A DNA stretch of 16,082 nt from Treponema sp. UBA937. Its GTDB lineage: Bacteria > Spirochaetota > Spirochaetia > Treponematales > Breznakiellaceae. A model generated the notes under the pieces. It made no database searches. It was not told the DNA's origin and saw only the letters and a list, made by a program, of their open reading frames with translations. Within the stretch, counting starts at the first letter, position 1; each line of letters opens with the position of its first letter. The DNA lies in NCBI GenBank assembly GCA_002293455.1, contig DBDH01000008.1, positions 1-16,082 on the forward strand, written 5' to 3'. A program made the position numbers and the translations under genes. This document shows positions 1 to 6,696 of the stretch, piece by piece.

Positions 1-39
1 GACGAGTTCAATAAAGAAGCGCGACAAAAAGAAAGTGAA

Positions 40-62
40 GAGGAGGGACGTTGCCCCTCCTC
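40..62. other. 8-bp hairpin in the transposase leader
   Basis: An inverted repeat with arms GAGGAGGG (40-47) and CCCTCCTC (55-62) and a 7-nt loop lies just upstream of the transposase start. On the plus strand it is not followed by a T tract. On the minus strand it is followed by a weak T-rich stretch. It could be the end of an upstream transcription unit or a structure that blocks read-through transcription into the transposase, as is known for several IS families. Only the inverted repeat is seen; the role is inferred. Confidence 0.4.
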
Positions 63-121
63 AAAAACGGGAAATCCTTGTAAGGTTTGTTTACCAGAAC
101 CGACCAAACAGGAGAACCGTC

Positions 122-1111
122 ATGAACGAGAATACTATAACAATCACACAAAGGTACAGCCATCTCAATCAAGCAGAGAGGGAATATATTACCCTCGGTT
201 TATCGCATGGTATATCAATCTCGATGATCGCAAAATGCTTGAAACGTCATCGATCCACAATCTATCGAGAAATTGAAAGAAATACCAGTCAAGCAATCGG
301 ACGATACTTATCATATCGAGCTCAAGTAAACAGTGACGCAAGAAAAAAGAAATCTCATCAACGGGAAAGAATCAAATCGGAAGAAGTACGAAATTACATC
401 GAAGAAAAACTCAAAGAAGATTGGTCACCGGAAATTATCGCCGCCAAATTATCGCTCAAATATCCTCATCTCAAAACAAATTATGAAAGTATTTATCAAT
501 GGATCTATCATGATCGCCGAGATTTGATTCCTTTTCTTGTTTTTCAGCACAAAAAACGACGAAATCGTGCTTCGGGAAGGAATAAACGAGCGGTTCGCAT
601 TCCCAATCGTACCATGATCGATGAACGGCCTGCCTTCATACAAGACCGAACGGAAGCGGGTGATTGGGAAGCCGATACTGCGGTTTCGCGCCAAAGCAAA
701 GCTGCAATCATGGCTGCGGTTGAACGAAAAAGCCGTTTTCTCGTTGCAAGCAAACTTGATTCAAAAAGCGCCGAACCGATGAAAAATGCACTCGTTGATC
801 GCCTATCGGTCTTTCCTCAACATCTGCGTAAATCGATTACCTATGACAATGGAACGGAGAATGCTCAGCACGAAGAAACAAATGCTCTTTTGAACACGCA
901 ATCATTTTTCTGTAATCCCTATCATAGTTGGGAAAAAGGCAGTATCGAAAATCGCATCGGAATTATTCGCAGATATTTTCCCAAGAAAACCGATTGGAAC
1001 TTGATTTCTCAGGTTGAACTTGATACCATTGTCCTCAAGATTAACAACAGACCCTTAAAGTGTCTTGGTTACCTATCTCCTTACGAGGTTTTTGTCGCTC
1101 TTCGCTCTTGA
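122..1111 (+). CDS. IS30-family transposase
   Basis: This 329-residue DDE transposase would cut and join the ends of its insertion sequence. Residues 13-54 form the N-terminal helix-turn-helix typical of IS30 (HLNQAERE then ISMIAKCLKRHRSTIYREI). The integrase-like catalytic core follows, with the triad readable as D185 in GDWEAD, D242 in TYDNG and E276 in GSIEN, then RRYFPKKTD as expected for the family. The start at 122 is chosen because GGAG lies 7 bases upstream; an in-frame GTG at 35 would add 29 residues but has no good ribosome binding site. Length and all three catalytic residues are normal, so the protein looks intact. I could not find matching terminal inverted repeats inside the window, so the element's borders are not defined and its left end may lie outside. 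Family assignment is firm. Confidence 0.93.
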   Translation: MNENTITITQRYSHLNQAEREYITLGLSHGISISMIAKCLKRHRSTIYREIERNTSQAIGRYLSYRAQVNSDARKKKSHQRERIKSEEVRNYIEEKLKEDWSPEIIAAKLSLKYPHLKTNYESIYQWIYHDRRDLIPFLVFQHKKRRNRASGRNKRAVRIPNRTMIDERPAFIQDRTEAGDWEADTAVSRQSKAAIMAAVERKSRFLVASKLDSKSAEPMKNALVDRLSVFPQHLRKSITYDNGTENAQHEETNALLNTQSFFCNPYHSWEKGSIENRIGIIRRYFPKKTDWNLISQVELDTIVLKINNRPLKCLGYLSPYEVFVALRS

Positions 1112-1171
1112 ATCCGGGTACGCATTATATACAGACCGGTCGGTATATAATGCGTATTATCCGTCCGGATT
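1111..1171. repeat. 61-bp compound palindrome after the transposase
   Basis: The core is a perfect 14-bp inverted repeat (TACGCATTATATAC at 1119-1132, its complement at 1143-1156) around a 10-bp centre that itself contains ACCGGT. Outside it is a second pair of arms, AATCCGG (1111-1117) and CCGGATT (1165-1171). It begins at the last base of the transposase stop codon. It could be a transcription barrier or terminator, an IS-associated structure, or a TetR-type operator, because the middle AGACCGGTCGGT resembles operators of that family. No T tract follows, so it is not a classic terminator. Confidence 0.75.
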
Positions 1172-1206
1172 TAAAGCTAAGAAGACCACCCAATTGATTT
1201 CGGACT

Positions 1207-1234
1207 TTCAAAAACCGAAAGAATAGGTTATACT
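1207..1234 (+). promoter_or_regulatory. Putative sigma70 promoter for clpP
   Basis: A good -10 box TATACT is at 1229-1234, with a weak -35 TTCAAA at 1207-1212 (16-bp spacer). Transcription would start near 1241, giving a leader of about 20 bases that carries the AGGAG ribosome binding site at 1252-1256. This is a motif match only. Confidence 0.5.
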
Positions 1235-1262
1235 AAATCCAGTTTTTTAACAGGAGATTTTG

Positions 1263-1877
1263 ATGAACGATAGATTGAACTATATTCGATATGAAGATAA
1301 TGATGATGAAGAGGAAAAGGAAGACAAAACACACACGCCGGATCCTCTCCTTGATAAAATGCTTAAAACCAGAACGATTATCCTTTCGGGGGAAATAAAT
1401 AAAGATTTGTCGGAAAAGACTATCCGGCAGATGCTTTTGATGGAAGATATGAGCGATGATCCGATTCGGATTTTTATTGATTCTCCCGGCGGCGATGCTT
1501 ACGCCGGATTTGCCATCTTTGACACGATTCGCTTTGTTAAACCCGAAGTCTGGACCATTGGCATAGGGCTTGTAGCAAGCGCTGCCGCGATCATCCAATT
1601 GGCTGCTCCTAAAGAACGCAGAATTGGTTTCCCCAACAGCCATTATCTTATTCATCAGCCTTTATCGGGAATCCGGGGCGTAGCTACCGATATTGAAATT
1701 CACGCGAAAGAAATCGATAAGGTTCGGGAAAAGATCAATCGGCTTATTTCGATAGAAACGGGAAAAGCCTTTGAACAGGTTGAAAAAGATACGGACAGAG
1801 ATTTCTGGATGGACGCGGAAGGAGCTGTTCAATACGGACTTCTCTCCAGAGTAATTACTAACAGAAGTGAGCTGTGA
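1263..1877 (+). CDS. clpP: ATP-dependent Clp protease proteolytic subunit, ClpP2-like
   Basis: This is a serine peptidase of the ClpP family (204 residues, normal length), which forms a barrel fed with unfolded proteins by a Clp ATPase in the cytoplasm. The catalytic triad can be read as Ser106 in GLVASAAA, His131 in LIHQP and Asp180 in DTDRD. The oxyanion strand FIDSPGGD and the handle region ATDIEIHAKEI are also present. Two things differ from textbook ClpP: the active-site motif is GLVASAAA rather than GQAASMGA, and residues 11-22 are a highly acidic stretch (EDNDDEEEKEDK). Both suggest a second ClpP paralogue, as is common in spirochaetes. The ATG at 1263 is preferred over the TTG directly before it, because AGGAG lies 6 bases upstream. 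The next gene starts 4 bases after the stop, so the two are probably co-transcribed. No ClpX or ClpA is in the window. Confidence 0.93.
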   Translation: MNDRLNYIRYEDNDDEEEKEDKTHTPDPLLDKMLKTRTIILSGEINKDLSEKTIRQMLLMEDMSDDPIRIFIDSPGGDAYAGFAIFDTIRFVKPEVWTIGIGLVASAAAIIQLAAPKERRIGFPNSHYLIHQPLSGIRGVATDIEIHAKEIDKVREKINRLISIETGKAFEQVEKDTDRDFWMDAEGAVQYGLLSRVITNRSEL

Positions 1878-1881
1878 CATT

Positions 1882-2706
1882 ATGAGACATAACGGCATTC
1901 GATATATCATAACCGGGCTTCTGCTGTTTTTGGTTTCCATTGGAACTTTGACCGCAGAGGACTCTGAGCCTCAAATGATTTTTGTGGACGGCGGAACCTT
2001 TTGGATGGGCAGCAATGAGGCAGCATACATGCCGACAGAACTGGCCCATCAAGTTGAAATCTCACCGTTTTATATTTCTGAAACAGAGATAACTCAGGAA
2101 GTCTGGACAAGCGTGATGGGTACAAATCCTTCCCGATTCAGGGGGTCGTTAAGGCCCGTAGAAACCGTCAGCTGGTTTGACGCGGTAAGATTTTGTAATA
2201 CGCTCAGTGAAAAAGAAGGCTTGGAAAAAGTATATAATTTTTCTGGCAGTCATGTTCTTTGCGACTGGTCCGCGAACGGATACAGGCTTCCCACAGAAGC
2301 CGAATGGGAATATGCTTCAAGAGGAGGCAGTAACAAAGCCGTTCAGGAAGAAGCCCTTTCAAGAGCATATTATTCCGGCAGTCAAAACGCGTCCAGTGTC
2401 GCATGGTTTGATACAAACAGCGGCCGGGAAACAAAACCTGTCAAAACGAAAGCTCCGAATGAATTGGGCTTGTATGATATGAGCGGAAATGTTTGGGAAT
2501 GGTGCTGGGATTGGATGGGAGCTTACCCGAAAGAGTTAACCAAAGACCCCAGAGGACTGCAATCCGGAAATATAAAAGTAATCCGCGGCGGGTCCTGGTT
2601 TTCTCCGGTCAATCTGAGCAGAGTAACGTATCGTTTCTGGAACGCGCCTTCTTTTAAAGCCAACTCAGTAGGATTCAGAGTCGCAAGAAACAGCGACGTT
2701 TTATAA
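1882..2706 (+). CDS. Secreted SUMF1/FGE-fold protein
   Basis: This 274-residue protein has an N-terminal signal peptide (hydrophobic core IITGLLLFLVSIGTLTA, likely cut after LTA) and then one formylglycine-generating-enzyme-like domain over nearly its whole length. Diagnostic blocks are FVDGGTFWMGS, EVTQ-like EITQEVW, PVETVSWFDAVRFCN, YRLPTEAEWEYASRGG, LYDMSGNVWEWCWDW and IRGGSW...VGFRVAR. True formylglycine-generating enzymes have two cysteines just after the GGSW block; here that stretch (FSPVNLSRVTYRF) has none, so sulfatase activation is unlikely. Such domains often have other roles, including ligand binding. The ATG at 1882 is chosen because it gives a clean signal peptide; a GTG at 1867 overlapping clpP is the alternative, and neither has a strong ribosome binding site. 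It follows clpP in a likely operon and ends facing the minus-strand transporter operon. The precise function is unknown. Confidence 0.9.
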   Translation: MRHNGIRYIITGLLLFLVSIGTLTAEDSEPQMIFVDGGTFWMGSNEAAYMPTELAHQVEISPFYISETEITQEVWTSVMGTNPSRFRGSLRPVETVSWFDAVRFCNTLSEKEGLEKVYNFSGSHVLCDWSANGYRLPTEAEWEYASRGGSNKAVQEEALSRAYYSGSQNASSVAWFDTNSGRETKPVKTKAPNELGLYDMSGNVWEWCWDWMGAYPKELTKDPRGLQSGNIKVIRGGSWFSPVNLSRVTYRFWNAPSFKANSVGFRVARNSDVL

Positions 2707-2732
2707 GATGTTATCAGCTACATCATCCTTTT
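2707..2732. terminator. Weak bidirectional hairpin between convergent genes
   Basis: GATGT (2707-2711) pairs with ACATC (2720-2724) around an 8-nt loop, followed within a few bases by CCTTTT on the plus strand. It sits between the stop of the SUMF1-fold gene and the end of the convergent permease gene, whose stop codon it overlaps. The stem is only 5 bp, so this is a tentative call. Confidence 0.3.
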
Positions 2733-3568
2733 ACAGCTCCGGCGGTGAGGCCTTTAATAAACTGCTTGCTCATCATAAGATAAAGCGCGATGACCGGAAT
2801 CGCCGACAAGGTAAGGACAGCTAATACTTTTGACCAGTCAGTTTGATATTGTCCGAATAACCGGGTAACTCCAAGTAACACCGTTTTGGCCCTGTCATCA
2901 TTGATAAAAATGAGAGGGAACCAAAGATCGTTCCAAAAAGGAACAAGGTTATAAATCGCAACCGTTGCCATAGCCGGACGCAGCATGGGAACAATGATCC
3001 TTGTTAAAATGCCCATGCGGCTGGCTCCGTCAATAATACCCGCTTCGGTAAGTTCAAGAGGAATTTCTCTGATAAATTGTGTCAGAATGAAAACCGCAAT
3101 AGGAACACCCATCGCGACATATATGGGAACAAGGGACCAAACCGTATTCAGCAAACCAAGGTTCCGTATCAATTCCAATAATCTGATAGAAGCAATTTTG
3201 ATGGGCAGCATCATTCCGGCGATGCAGAAAAAATAAATCGCCCGAGACGTTTTTGTTCTCCAGAATGCCAAAGCATAACTTGCCAAGGTTCCTACAATCA
3301 ACAGAATGATAAGCGAAAGAACTACGACGAAAATACTGTTTCTAAAGTAGATAAGGAAATCTCCGTCCCGGATAACTTCGGCATAGTTAGAAAAATTCCA
3401 TTTTTTCGGCAGGCCAAAGGGATTGCTGTAAATTGACAGCCGGTCTTTAAACGAATTGATAATCAAAATCCATAAAGGGAATATCACGATTACAGACCAT
3501 ATAATCAAAGTAATATGCGATAGAATATTTTTATTCCTGAGCTTTAACGATCCGTATTTTTTCGGCAT
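2723..3568 (-). CDS. Sugar ABC transporter permease, MalG-like (CUT1)
   Basis: This inner-membrane permease (281 residues) forms half of the channel of a carbohydrate importer. About six hydrophobic segments are visible, starting with LIIWSVIVIFPLWILIINSF at residues 21-40. The loop that docks on the ATPase is present near residues 172-197 (ELTEAGIIDGASRMG..., the EAA motif), followed by the usual P-rich membrane segment. Length and order match the MalG group of CUT1 systems. It starts 3 bases after the stop of the upstream permease gene, with AAGGAG inside the end of that gene, so translation of the two is probably coupled. It is the last gene of the operon; no ATPase gene follows. The substrate cannot be told from sequence. 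Confidence 0.92.
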   Translation of the reverse strand: MPKKYGSLKLRNKNILSHITLIIWSVIVIFPLWILIINSFKDRLSIYSNPFGLPKKWNFSNYAEVIRDGDFLIYFRNSIFVVVLSLIILLIVGTLASYALAFWRTKTSRAIYFFCIAGMMLPIKIASIRLLELIRNLGLLNTVWSLVPIYVAMGVPIAVFILTQFIREIPLELTEAGIIDGASRMGILTRIIVPMLRPAMATVAIYNLVPFWNDLWFPLIFINDDRAKTVLLGVTRLFGQYQTDWSKVLAVLTLSAIPVIALYLMMSKQFIKGLTAGAVKG

Positions 3569-3571
3569 ATC

Positions 3572-4507
3572 TTACTCCTTCCCTTGAGTGGCATAAAGGG
3601 TTGGTATAACCCCGATACATAACACTAAAAAGGTTATGGCGGCTATAGCGGTACCCATTCCTGGATTAGGGATGCCGACGGGATGCTGTCCGGCAATACC
3701 AACGCGGTAAAAGAGCGTCCCGATTAAATCTGTTGCATAGTTCGGCGCTCCATTGGCGGTTTCCATAGAGAACACAACGTCAAACGCGTTGAAGTTATTT
3801 ACAAACGTAAGAATCCCGATCATGCCAACCACAGGCTTTACCATGGGAAGTTTTATTTTCCAAAATACCTGCCACGAATTCGCGCCGTCAATATCCGCCG
3901 CTTCAAAAAGATCATCACTGATATTCTTAAGCGCCGCGACAAACATCATGGTAGGAATGCCGATCCATTGCCAGCAGGAAACAAGGGACACCATAGTCAG
4001 CGCGGTAGATCTGTCACCAAGCCAGGGCCGGACAAGTATATCCAGTCCGATTTTTTGCAGAGCAGGTCCCGACCAGACAGGGTTCAAAATAAGTTTCCAA
4101 AGATAGCCTGTTACAAGCACGGCCAGCGTTACCGGAATAAAAATAATCGCCTGGTAGAATGCCTGGTTCTTCATATTTTTGCCGGTTAAGATAACCGCGA
4201 ACAGTATGCCAAGGCAATTCTGGACCAGCATGTGAATGCAAAAGAAATACCAGGTGTGCCCGAAAGCCCCCCAATACCTTTCCGAATATTGAGGGTTCAT
4301 AAAAAGATTTTTGAAATTTTGAAATCCGACAAATACTCTGGACGCTCCGCTTGATCCTGTATAAAAACTTAAACGCATGGAATCGAGCAGCGGCCATGCC
4401 ATAAAAATGATATAAAATAAAAGCGCGGGCAAAAGATACAGTCCCCACATGAAAACGGATGAGGATGTCTTTTTCCCCATGATAAGCCCTTTCGTTCTTC
4501 CTTTCAT
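3572..4507 (-). CDS. Sugar ABC transporter permease, MalF-like (CUT1)
   Basis: This is the partner permease of a carbohydrate importer in the inner membrane (311 residues). Hydrophobic segments begin at about residue 19 (VFMWGLYLLPALLFYIIFMAWPLL). The ATPase-docking EAA loop is seen as LFEAADIDGANSWQVFW near residues 201-216, followed by KLPMVKP as in MalF/UgpA relatives. The start at 4507 is favoured over an in-frame TTG at 4522 because a strong GAGGAGG site lies 6 bases upstream. It is separated from the binding-protein gene by about 106 bases holding an attenuator-like hairpin, which would lower permease expression relative to the binding protein. The family is certain, the substrate unknown. 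Confidence 0.92.
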   Translation of the reverse strand: MKGRTKGLIMGKKTSSSVFMWGLYLLPALLFYIIFMAWPLLDSMRLSFYTGSSGASRVFVGFQNFKNLFMNPQYSERYWGAFGHTWYFFCIHMLVQNCLGILFAVILTGKNMKNQAFYQAIIFIPVTLAVLVTGYLWKLILNPVWSGPALQKIGLDILVRPWLGDRSTALTMVSLVSCWQWIGIPTMMFVAALKNISDDLFEAADIDGANSWQVFWKIKLPMVKPVVGMIGILTFVNNFNAFDVVFSMETANGAPNYATDLIGTLFYRVGIAGQHPVGIPNPGMGTAIAAITFLVLCIGVIPTLYATQGKE

Positions 4508-4570
4508 GAAAATCCTCCTCAACGTTACCGGTAAGAAACTATGTCAACATGTTCCATGCTTAAACCAAAA

Positions 4571-4592
4571 GGAGGTACATCACTGCACCTCC
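4571..4592 (-). terminator. Intercistronic hairpin between binding-protein and permease genes
   Basis: A 9-bp stem with one mismatch (GGAGGTACA at 4571-4579 against TGCACCTCC at 4584-4592, loop of 4) lies in the gap after the binding-protein gene. Read on the minus strand, it is followed at once by TTTT. This fits a leaky terminator or an mRNA-stabilising hairpin that keeps binding-protein mRNA more abundant than permease mRNA, as known for the maltose operon of E. coli. Confidence 0.65.
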
Positions 4593-4613
4593 CTGATAAA
4601 CTATTCACCCCTT

Positions 4614-5867
4614 TCAGGGACGGGCAGCTTCTATCGCGTTAGCAGCCTGTTGAGCGGTAATTTCACCTTTCAGAACCTGAATAACAGCCTGGTTCATCGG
4701 AGCGTACAGATCCATCAGCGTTGGCCACACAAAGCGGACATCGGTTTCTTTGCCTTCATTCAGCGCGAGGAATTCGTTGGCGTGAACATCCGCGAGCGTG
4801 ATGGGAGCGTTAATCATGGGGAAATAACCCACAGGCAGATTCGCTGACGCAATGCTTGCCCCGGCCGGAGTACACAGCCACGTGAGGAAGGCTCGGCCCT
4901 CCGCGGGATATGCCGTTTTGGTATTCATGGTAATCGCCATATCAGGATGGAAGGTAATGATGGTTTTTCTTCCAGCCGGTGCCGGAACCGCGAATACGCC
5001 CCAGTCAAAAGCGGCATCAGCATAAACGCCCATGGTCCAGGAACCGTCAAAGAACATAACAGCCTGCTGTGAATTGAACAAAATCTGAGAATCGTTGTAG
5101 GTTACCGCTTCAAATCCATTAGGAAGATACGGCGCCAATTCTCCGGCAGCCGCAAATGCCGCAACAAAACGATCATCATTCAATTTCTTCGCGCCGCTTT
5201 CGTACTGAACCCTTTCCGCGGCTCCGCCCACAAAATTAGGAAGCATTCCCAGGAAGAGACATTCCAAAACATCCCACTCGTCCGCGACACCGTTTGCCAG
5301 AGGAGTATACCCCTTCGCTTTCAAGGTTCCGCAGAGTGCGATAAAATCTTCCCAAGTCTGCGGAATAGAAAGCCCTTCTTTCTGGAAGATGGTCTTATTG
5401 TAGTAAACCCCGTGGGAAACCGCGGCAAAAGGTACCGCAAACATTTTTCCATCGGGCATCTGCCAAGGAGCACGATTTACTTCTGTGAAATTGTTCATCA
5501 AACCGGGAATATTTGTACAATCGACAAAATATCCCGCGCTGAAAAGTTCCTGTCCGGCCGCGTATGAACGCGCATACATCAAATCCGGGCCGGTACCGCT
5601 TTCAAGCTGGAGACGCAATGTAGCATTGTAATCCGGCGGATTGGTAGGCCTAAAGTTAATCTGAACGCCGGGATTGAGTTTTTTATATTCCGCAAGGAGA
5701 TTTGTCACTTGGGTAACATCATCAGCCCTCCAGGAACCCATTGTGAGAACAGCGGAATCTCCGGAAGAACCGCTGTCATTTCGGCCGCCTGCAAACGCAG
5801 GGAACAGCATAAGAACGATGAGTCCGAATGCCAGAAACCATTTTTTTCCTGAAAAAATATGTTTCAT
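4614..5867 (-). CDS. Sugar ABC transporter solute-binding protein (CUT1 type)
   Basis: This 417-residue periplasmic binding protein of the family-1 extracellular solute-binding group captures a sugar for the two permeases downstream. After a signal peptide (KKWFLAFGLIVLMLFPAFA) the mature chain starts near GGRNDS. Family features include VLTMGSW, a block with LRLQLESGTGPDLMYA, MPDGKMFAVPFA and YYNKTIFQKEGLSIPQTWEDF, and near the C-terminus QVLKGEITAQQAANAI. There is no cysteine at the signal-peptide end, so it is not a classic lipoprotein. The start at 5867 is preferred over an in-frame upstream ATG at 5897 because AGGAGG lies 6 bases before it and the signal peptide then has a normal length. 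It is first in the operon, read from the promoter at 5901-5929. The sugar bound is unknown. Confidence 0.93.
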   Translation of the reverse strand: MKHIFSGKKWFLAFGLIVLMLFPAFAGGRNDSGSSGDSAVLTMGSWRADDVTQVTNLLAEYKKLNPGVQINFRPTNPPDYNATLRLQLESGTGPDLMYARSYAAGQELFSAGYFVDCTNIPGLMNNFTEVNRAPWQMPDGKMFAVPFAAVSHGVYYNKTIFQKEGLSIPQTWEDFIALCGTLKAKGYTPLANGVADEWDVLECLFLGMLPNFVGGAAERVQYESGAKKLNDDRFVAAFAAAGELAPYLPNGFEAVTYNDSQILFNSQQAVMFFDGSWTMGVYADAAFDWGVFAVPAPAGRKTIITFHPDMAITMNTKTAYPAEGRAFLTWLCTPAGASIASANLPVGYFPMINAPITLADVHANEFLALNEGKETDVRFVWPTLMDLYAPMNQAVIQVLKGEITAQQAANAIEAARP

Positions 5868-5900
5868 TATGATCCTCCTAAATATATTGTCACACATAAA

Positions 5901-5929
5901 TTTATATTTGTAAAGTAAATTTGTGTTAA
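5901..5929 (-). promoter_or_regulatory. Sigma70-like promoter of the sugar ABC operon
   Basis: On the minus strand, -35 TTAACA (5924-5929) and -10 TATAAA (5901-5906) are separated by exactly 17 bp. Transcription would start near 5894, giving a short leader with the AGGAGG site in front of the binding-protein start at 5867. The -35 box overlaps the edge of the dyad at 5928-5962. Confidence 0.65.
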
Positions 5930-5962
5930 ATTAGTTGATTTAGTAAACAAATTAACTAATTT
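5928..5962. promoter_or_regulatory. 35-bp dyad, candidate operator between divergent genes
   Basis: The outer arms AAATTAGTT (5928-5936) and AACTAATTT (5954-5962) are perfectly complementary; including inner matches, 14 of 17 position pairs around the centre at 5945 pair. The pattern TTAGTT...ACAAATTAACTAA recalls operators of XylR/ROK-type sugar repressors. It overlaps the -35 box of the sugar operon promoter and covers a possible plus-strand promoter (TTGATT 5935-5940, TAATTT 5957-5962, 16-bp spacer) for the HAD gene. One regulator could thus control both directions. No repressor gene is in the window. Confidence 0.6.
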
Positions 5963-5997
5963 GCCGTAATACGAAGGGATAAGACCTCTGGCAAGTT

Positions 5998-6636
5998 ATG
6001 ATTAAATCAATTATGATGATTTTCATGAAGTTATTTATTTTTGATATGGGCGGAGTTGTAACGTACAATGTTTCAATAATTCCAAAAATCGCTGCATCGT
6101 TCGGAATTAGTGAAGATGATTTTTACCGGGGAGTAGATTCAGCCCCCGCGTCTACAGGGACATCTCCCTACAACAGAGGGGATCTTGCCGACGTTTCCCG
6201 GGGCAGTATCAGCGTCAGTCAGTTTTGGGAAAATTTCACCAAACGAACAGGGATACAAGTTGACGGAGATCCTTGGACCACGTTTTTTGAACCGATACAA
6301 GATGCCGAAACGTACCGGATTATCAGCGACTTGAAAAAAGCCGGATTCCGGGTAGTCTGCGGAACCAATACGCTGGATTCTCATTATCGTTTCCATGAAC
6401 AAATGGGAGATTATGCCTGCTTTGATAAAGTCTATGCTTCGCATTTTATGGGCGTGATAAAACCAGACCCGGAATTCTGGCTGCAAATTCTGAAAGAGGA
6501 ACAGCTTGAACCCCGCGACGCCTTTTTCACCGATGACCTTGAAGAAAACGCGAACGCGGCGGCTAAACTGGGACTTAAGGTTCATCAATTTAAAGACGCT
6601 GCTGGTCTTAGGGCGGCCTTGTCGGATTTCATTTAG
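5998..6636 (+). CDS. HAD-superfamily phosphatase, YihX-like
   Basis: This cytoplasmic HAD-fold hydrolase of about 212 residues probably removes phosphate from a small phosphorylated metabolite. The four HAD motifs are visible: FDMGGVV with nucleophile D16, CGTNT near T123, K155 in VIKPDPEFW and the acidic pair D179/D180 in FFTDDLEENANAA. Glycine in place of the second aspartate of motif I is also seen in YihX, a glucose-1-phosphate phosphatase, so a sugar phosphate is a plausible substrate; this is inference. The start is uncertain: in-frame ATGs lie at 5998, 6013, 6016 and 6025, none with a clear ribosome binding site. The 6025 start (MKLFIFD) would be most typical of the family. It is divergent from the sugar ABC operon and shares its control region, which supports a role in that sugar's metabolism. 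Confidence 0.88.
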   Translation: MIKSIMMIFMKLFIFDMGGVVTYNVSIIPKIAASFGISEDDFYRGVDSAPASTGTSPYNRGDLADVSRGSISVSQFWENFTKRTGIQVDGDPWTTFFEPIQDAETYRIISDLKKAGFRVVCGTNTLDSHYRFHEQMGDYACFDKVYASHFMGVIKPDPEFWLQILKEEQLEPRDAFFTDDLEENANAAAKLGLKVHQFKDAAGLRAALSDFI

Positions 6637-6659
6637 AAAAATATCCCTAGCAAGAAACA

Positions 6660-6696
6660 AAGATGCTGCATGGTTTTTTCACCGAAGCAGCATCTT
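6660..6696. terminator. Bidirectional terminator between convergent genes
   Basis: A perfect 10-bp inverted repeat, AAGATGCTGC (6660-6669) and GCAGCATCTT (6687-6696), encloses a 17-nt loop. On the minus strand it is followed by TGTTTCTT, on the plus strand by ATCGTTTT. It lies after the HAD gene, and its right arm encodes the last residues of the convergent ABC ATPase, so it can serve both transcripts. Confidence 0.65.

Noticed and set aside
35..121. GTG at 35 as start of the transposase
   Set aside because: It would place the 40-62 hairpin inside the coding region and lacks a ribosome binding site, whereas the ATG at 122 has GGAG at a good distance.
1..1262. Terminal inverted repeats and target duplication of the IS30 element
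   Set aside because: Comparing the first 121 bases with the region after the transposase gave only matches of about 7 bases, which are expected by chance.
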